From Tannerellaceae bacterium (lineage in GTDB: Bacteria; Bacteroidota; Bacteroidia; Bacteroidales; Tannerellaceae), in contig JAITKB010000132.1 in NCBI GenBank assembly GCA_031278605.1, positions 1-49,966 of the forward strand: a stretch of 49,966 nucleotides of DNA, given 5' to 3'. Positions 47,464 through 49,966 of the stretch are shown one piece after another. Made by a program: the position numbers and the translations under genes. The notes under the pieces are model-generated. The model was not told the origin of the DNA and ran no database searches. It was given only the letters and a program-made list of their open reading frames with translations. Position 1 is the first letter of the stretch. Each line of letters starts with the position of its first letter.

Positions 47464-47494
47464 TTTGCCTGCTTGGAGATATTTCCTATCTTTG
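47464..47494 (+). promoter_or_regulatory. Promoter of rpmE2 with duplicated upstream element
   Basis: TTTG at 47464-47467, 19 bp, then TATCTTTG at 47487-47494: a full consensus match. A 15-bp sequence (CCGGGGTTTTGCCTG) is exactly duplicated in tandem at 47442-47471, giving a second TTTG 15 bp further up. Confidence 0.75.
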
Positions 47495-47558
47495 CCGCTG
47501 ATTGAGTGACTGCAAGACAATTAAATATCAAATCATACATAATATAATACATAAAGCA

Positions 47559-47813
47559 ATGAAAGAAGGAATTCATCCCGGCAACTATCGTCCCGTGGCA
47601 TTCAGGGACATGTCCAACGACGACGTATTTATCACACGTTCCACCATCCAGGCCAAGGAAACCATTGAACTGGACGGGGTTACTTATCCATTGATTAAGA
47701 TAGAGATCTCCAACACGTCCCATCCGTTTTATACCGGTAAATCCAAGCTGGTCGATACGGCAGGACGTGTCGACAAGTTTATGAGCCGTTATGGCAATCG
47801 AACCAGGAAATAA
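47559..47813 (+). CDS. rpmE2: 50S ribosomal protein L31 type B
   Basis: An 84-residue L31 of the C-minus (zinc-independent) type: [60 protein letters not shown] and the end [13 protein letters not shown]. The CxxC zinc pairs of ordinary L31 are absent, as expected for the type B form often induced in zinc shortage. The frame is open upstream to 47502, but the ATG at 47559 gives the standard N-terminus. Own promoter and a strong terminator. Confidence 0.96.
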   Translation: MKEGIHPGNYRPVAFRDMSNDDVFITRSTIQAKETIELDGVTYPLIKIEISNTSHPFYTGKSKLVDTAGRVDKFMSRYGNRTRK

Positions 47814-47833
47814 CAGGAAATAACAAAAAAGGA

Positions 47834-47869
47834 AAGTGTGCCGGTGGATTCGTCGGCACACTTTTTTTT
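47834..47869 (+). terminator. Intrinsic terminator of rpmE2
   Basis: AAGTGTGCCG pairs with CGGCACACTT across a 10-base loop, followed by eight T, 20 bp after the stop codon. Confidence 0.93.
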
Positions 47870-47900
47870 CCCCCTAACCCCTCTCAAAGAATACAAACAC

Positions 47901-48012
47901 GTTTGCTGCGAATTCGCAGCCGCTCGGCTGCGAACTTGCAGTCGCTCGGCTGCGAAAGTGCAGTCGCTCGGCTGCGAAATCGCAGTCGCTCGGCTGCGAA
48001 ATCGCAGCAAAC
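47901..48012. repeat. Intergenic array 5: 22-bp period inside an inverted repeat
   Basis: The unit GCAGTCGCTCGGCTGCGAA and close variants repeats with its GCTCGG core at 47922, 47944, 47966 and 47988, exactly 22 bp apart. Each unit can fold as a 6-bp stem (TCGCAG/CTGCGA). The whole array is bracketed by GTTTGCTGCGA at 47901-47911 and its exact complement TCGCAGCAAAC at 48002-48012. It lies between convergent rpmE2 and the PEP-binding-domain gene, after the rpmE2 terminator. A second hairpin (AAACCCT/AGGGTTT, 48009-48027) overlaps its right edge and the end of the next gene. Confidence 0.92.
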
Positions 48013-48018
48013 CCTGCC

Positions 48019-49966
48019 TTAGGGTTTGAGCACCACGCCCCGGTTTTTCCGGGCGTCTATCCGGATCAGGACAGGCCCATCGAAGCGTACGTGGCGGAGA
48101 TGCCGGCCTTGGCTTGCAGCGGGTTGGGCGTTGAGGAATTCTTCGTCGAAGAATCCGTCGTTGCAGAAGGGGTTGATCGTGAAATAGCCTACGCCGAAGG
48201 AGGTTAGGTTCTGGAAGAAGTGGGTGCCCTGGCTGGGGTCTACGCGGTAGTTCTCCAGGCCGGACTCCACGATCAGGCGGGCGTTGCTGATGTGGGGCCA
48301 TTTGACGGGGATTCCCAGCCAGGGGTCGCTGCTGCCCCATCGCCCCGGTCCGATGAGGATGTATCCGCTTTCGGTGCGGACCATTTCCCGGTTGAGGCGT
48401 TCGATTTCGCCGGCAATGGCGCGGTTGTCCGCGGAGTCGAAGCGGGCGGAGGGGACGTAAACCACGTCACGCACATCGCCAATGAGGCCGTGTCCCAATA
48501 CGTTACAGGAAGAAAGGATCGTGTCCCGGGGCGGAATTTCCTCCGGAAATGCCTCCCCGTCTTCGCCCTGGTCGGCTATGGGTCGGATCTGCAGCAGAAA
48601 GAGCGTGGCCCGGGGCGGAGGGCCCGGTGGGATGTTCACGGCAAATTCCAGCTCCACGGCCCGTCCCATTTCCGTCTGGCAGATGCCGAGGATTTTATCC
48701 AGGGTTGCCGACAGGGGGAAGACTTCGTGTTCGAGGATGTTGGCAAAGGAGAGGATCTTCCGCCCGCCGGGATAATACCCCCCCCGGATCAGGCCGTCCG
48801 AGGGGTCGTAGGTGGAGACAAGGTACCTCAGGGCGCCGTCCCGGTCGGCCTCCGATATCCGGAGACGAAGCAGGTTGAAGCCGTCGTCCACGGAGAAGGA
48901 GCCCGGAAGGCTGTTCAGGTCGAGGGCATAGAAAACGGTTTGCGTTTCCTTCAGGGCCAAGTCCGGGCTGCTTAGTTGGAGGATGTTGTGCGGATGCCGG
49001 GGCGAGAAACGCAGGGTGATCCCCCCGTCGACGATGTATTTGCCCAGGCCCAGGGCCAGGTTCACCGTGCCGTCTTCGGCCTTTTCGTTGCCCACGGGGT
49101 AGAAATTCAGCGAACGCGCCACGCCCGAAATGCTGGGATAGAAGCGCATTCCGTAGGACGTGCCGACAAGTTCCTGCAGGACAATGGCCATTTTCTCCTG
49201 GTCGATGAGGTTGGAGGTGGCGGCCATATAGGCCTTGCTGTCTTTGAAGAAAACGGAGGCGTACACGGCCTTGATGGCGTCGCTTACGGTGCGCAGCATT
49301 TCGTGGGCGTCGTCTTTTTTGGGCACCATATAGGTGGAGTAGATGCCGGCAAAGGGTTGGTAGTGCGAATCTTCCAGGAGGCTGGAGGAACGCACGGCCA
49401 ACGGACCGCCCAGGACGTCGAAAAAGGCCGTCAGGTCTTCTATCAGCTCCTGGGGGAGGGCGGCGTCAAGGAAGTAGCCCAGGATGGCCTCGTTGCTGTG
49501 GCCTTCCCCCAGGGCGATGGGGTAGAGGTCGTTGGCCTCCATGAATTGGTCGAAGACGTCGGTGGCAATCACCACCGTTTTGGGGATGGTGACCAGGAAA
49601 TCCTCCCGGTCCAGTTCCGGGTATCGTTTCACCATGGCGCCGATAAAGGCCAGCCCGCGCCCTTTTCCTCCCAGGGAGCCGTTGCCGATGCGGGCGAAAT
49701 TGCTGTATCGGTCGAAGCGTTCCTTCTGATAGACGGCCACCACGCCGGTATTTTTCATGCGCCGGTAGTGTACGATGAGGTCGAAGATCAGTTGCCGGGC
49801 TTGGTTCATGTCTTTGTAATCGCCCACGTCGACGTTCTTGAGTATCTCGGCAGGCGGAAACATGGCGCGGGAATAGAAAAAGCGCGAGAAATGGTTCCGC
49901 GAGAGGTGGTATACGAGGGAGTCGTCGGGGATTTGGAAGACTTTGGTTTGCAAATCCTTCAGGTCC
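48019..49966 (-). CDS. PEP/pyruvate-binding-domain protein (PPDK_N type), N-terminus outside window
   Basis: The last 648 residues of a larger protein; the frame stays open to the right edge, so its start is not seen (a TTG at 49953 is internal). The nucleotide-binding part of pyruvate phosphate dikinase/PEP synthase is recognised by GNGSLGGKGRGLAFI, LAVRSSSLLEDSHYQPFAGI, VVLQELVG, and ALGLGKYIVDGG; a second block, GYILIGPGRWGSSDPWLGIP, follows. The visible C-terminus ends at GVVLKP without the phospho-histidine domain or the PEP-binding barrel. Related Bacteroidales proteins are about 1000 residues long and of unsettled function. The start codes for more sequence than can be described here. 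Confidence 0.8.
   Translation of the reverse strand, partial: DLKDLQTKVFQIPDDSLVYHLSRNHFSRFFYSRAMFPPAEILKNVDVGDYKDMNQARQLIFDLIVHYRRMKNTGVVAVYQKERFDRYSNFARIGNGSLGGKGRGLAFIGAMVKRYPELDREDFLVTIPKTVVIATDVFDQFMEANDLYPIALGEGHSNEAILGYFLDAALPQELIEDLTAFFDVLGGPLAVRSSSLLEDSHYQPFAGIYSTYMVPKKDDAHEMLRTVSDAIKAVYASVFFKDSKAYMAATSNLIDQEKMAIVLQELVGTSYGMRFYPSISGVARSLNFYPVGNEKAEDGTVNLALGLGKYIVDGGITLRFSPRHPHNILQLSSPDLALKETQTVFYALDLNSLPGSFSVDDGFNLLRLRISEADRDGALRYLVSTYDPSDGLIRGGYYPGGRKILSFANILEHEVFPLSATLDKILGICQTEMGRAVELEFAVNIPPGPPPRATLFLLQIRPIADQGEDGEAFPEEIPPRDTILSSCNVLGHGLIGDVRDVVYVPSARFDSADNRAIAGEIERLNREMVRTESGYILIGPGRWGSSDPWLGIPVKWPHISNARLIVESGLENYRVDPSQGTHFFQNLTSFGVGYFTINPFCNDGFFDEEFLNAQPAASQGRHLRHVRFDGPVLIRIDARKNRGVVLKP

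Overview
The window comes from a member of the Bacteroidales (Bacteroidota), probably near the Tannerella/Parabacteroides/Porphyromonas group. The evidence is the many promoter boxes of the TAnnTTTG type (with TTTG about 19 bp upstream at the best ones), a PorT-like type IX secretion protein, a giant surface protein with a type IX-like C-terminal domain, a SusD remnant, a GH95 enzyme, a TonB-dependent receptor behind a TPP riboswitch, and the fur-purA gene order. No rRNA, tRNA, intact transposase, CRISPR or phage structural gene was seen.

Layout. 1-5.4 kb: end of a glycine-rich exported protein, repeat array 1, then rsfS-ftsH-cdsA, convergent porT, and a small 2[4Fe-4S] ferredoxin. 5.4-10.3 kb: orphan sensor kinase, hisS, groES-groEL. 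10.3-10.9 kb: repeat array 2 and the 3' end of a dead susD-like gene. 10.9-15.8 kb (minus strand): DUF362 protein, membrane polyferredoxin, HAD/thioesterase fusion and menF, probably one transcript linking menaquinone synthesis to a membrane Fe-S electron conduit. 15.8-20.3 kb (minus): three related exported C1q-like proteins behind a LytS/LytTR-type two-component pair. 20.3-27 kb: repeat array 3, isoaspartyl peptidase, mannose-1-phosphate guanylyltransferase, membrane metallophosphoesterase, then queH and an M23/LysM peptidase on the minus strand, and a double-DUF1080 lipoprotein. 27-34.2 kb: a 2160-residue surface protein and repeat array 4. 34.2-41.7 kb: fur-purA-zinc peptidase operon (minus), TPP riboswitch with TonB receptor, GH95 fucosidase-like enzyme. 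41.7-50 kb: TPR protein, lepA, a degenerate SF2-helicase-like protein, rpmE2, repeat array 5, and a PEP/pyruvate-binding-domain protein that runs off the right edge.

The most unusual signal is in the gaps between genes. Four arrays (about 808-1053, 10344-10637, 20309-20490, 33627-34088) have unrelated sequences but the same repeat period of 41-42 bp, about four turns of B-DNA. Three of them place an A-tract once per period, and two of those also place a hairpin-forming palindrome beside it. A fifth array (47901-48012) has a 22-bp period inside a perfect 11-bp inverted repeat. I know of no named element that fits this and regard it as the main candidate for something undescribed. It could be helically phased protein-binding or curved DNA, or a lineage-specific way of expanding tandem repeats. 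The function is not known from sequence.
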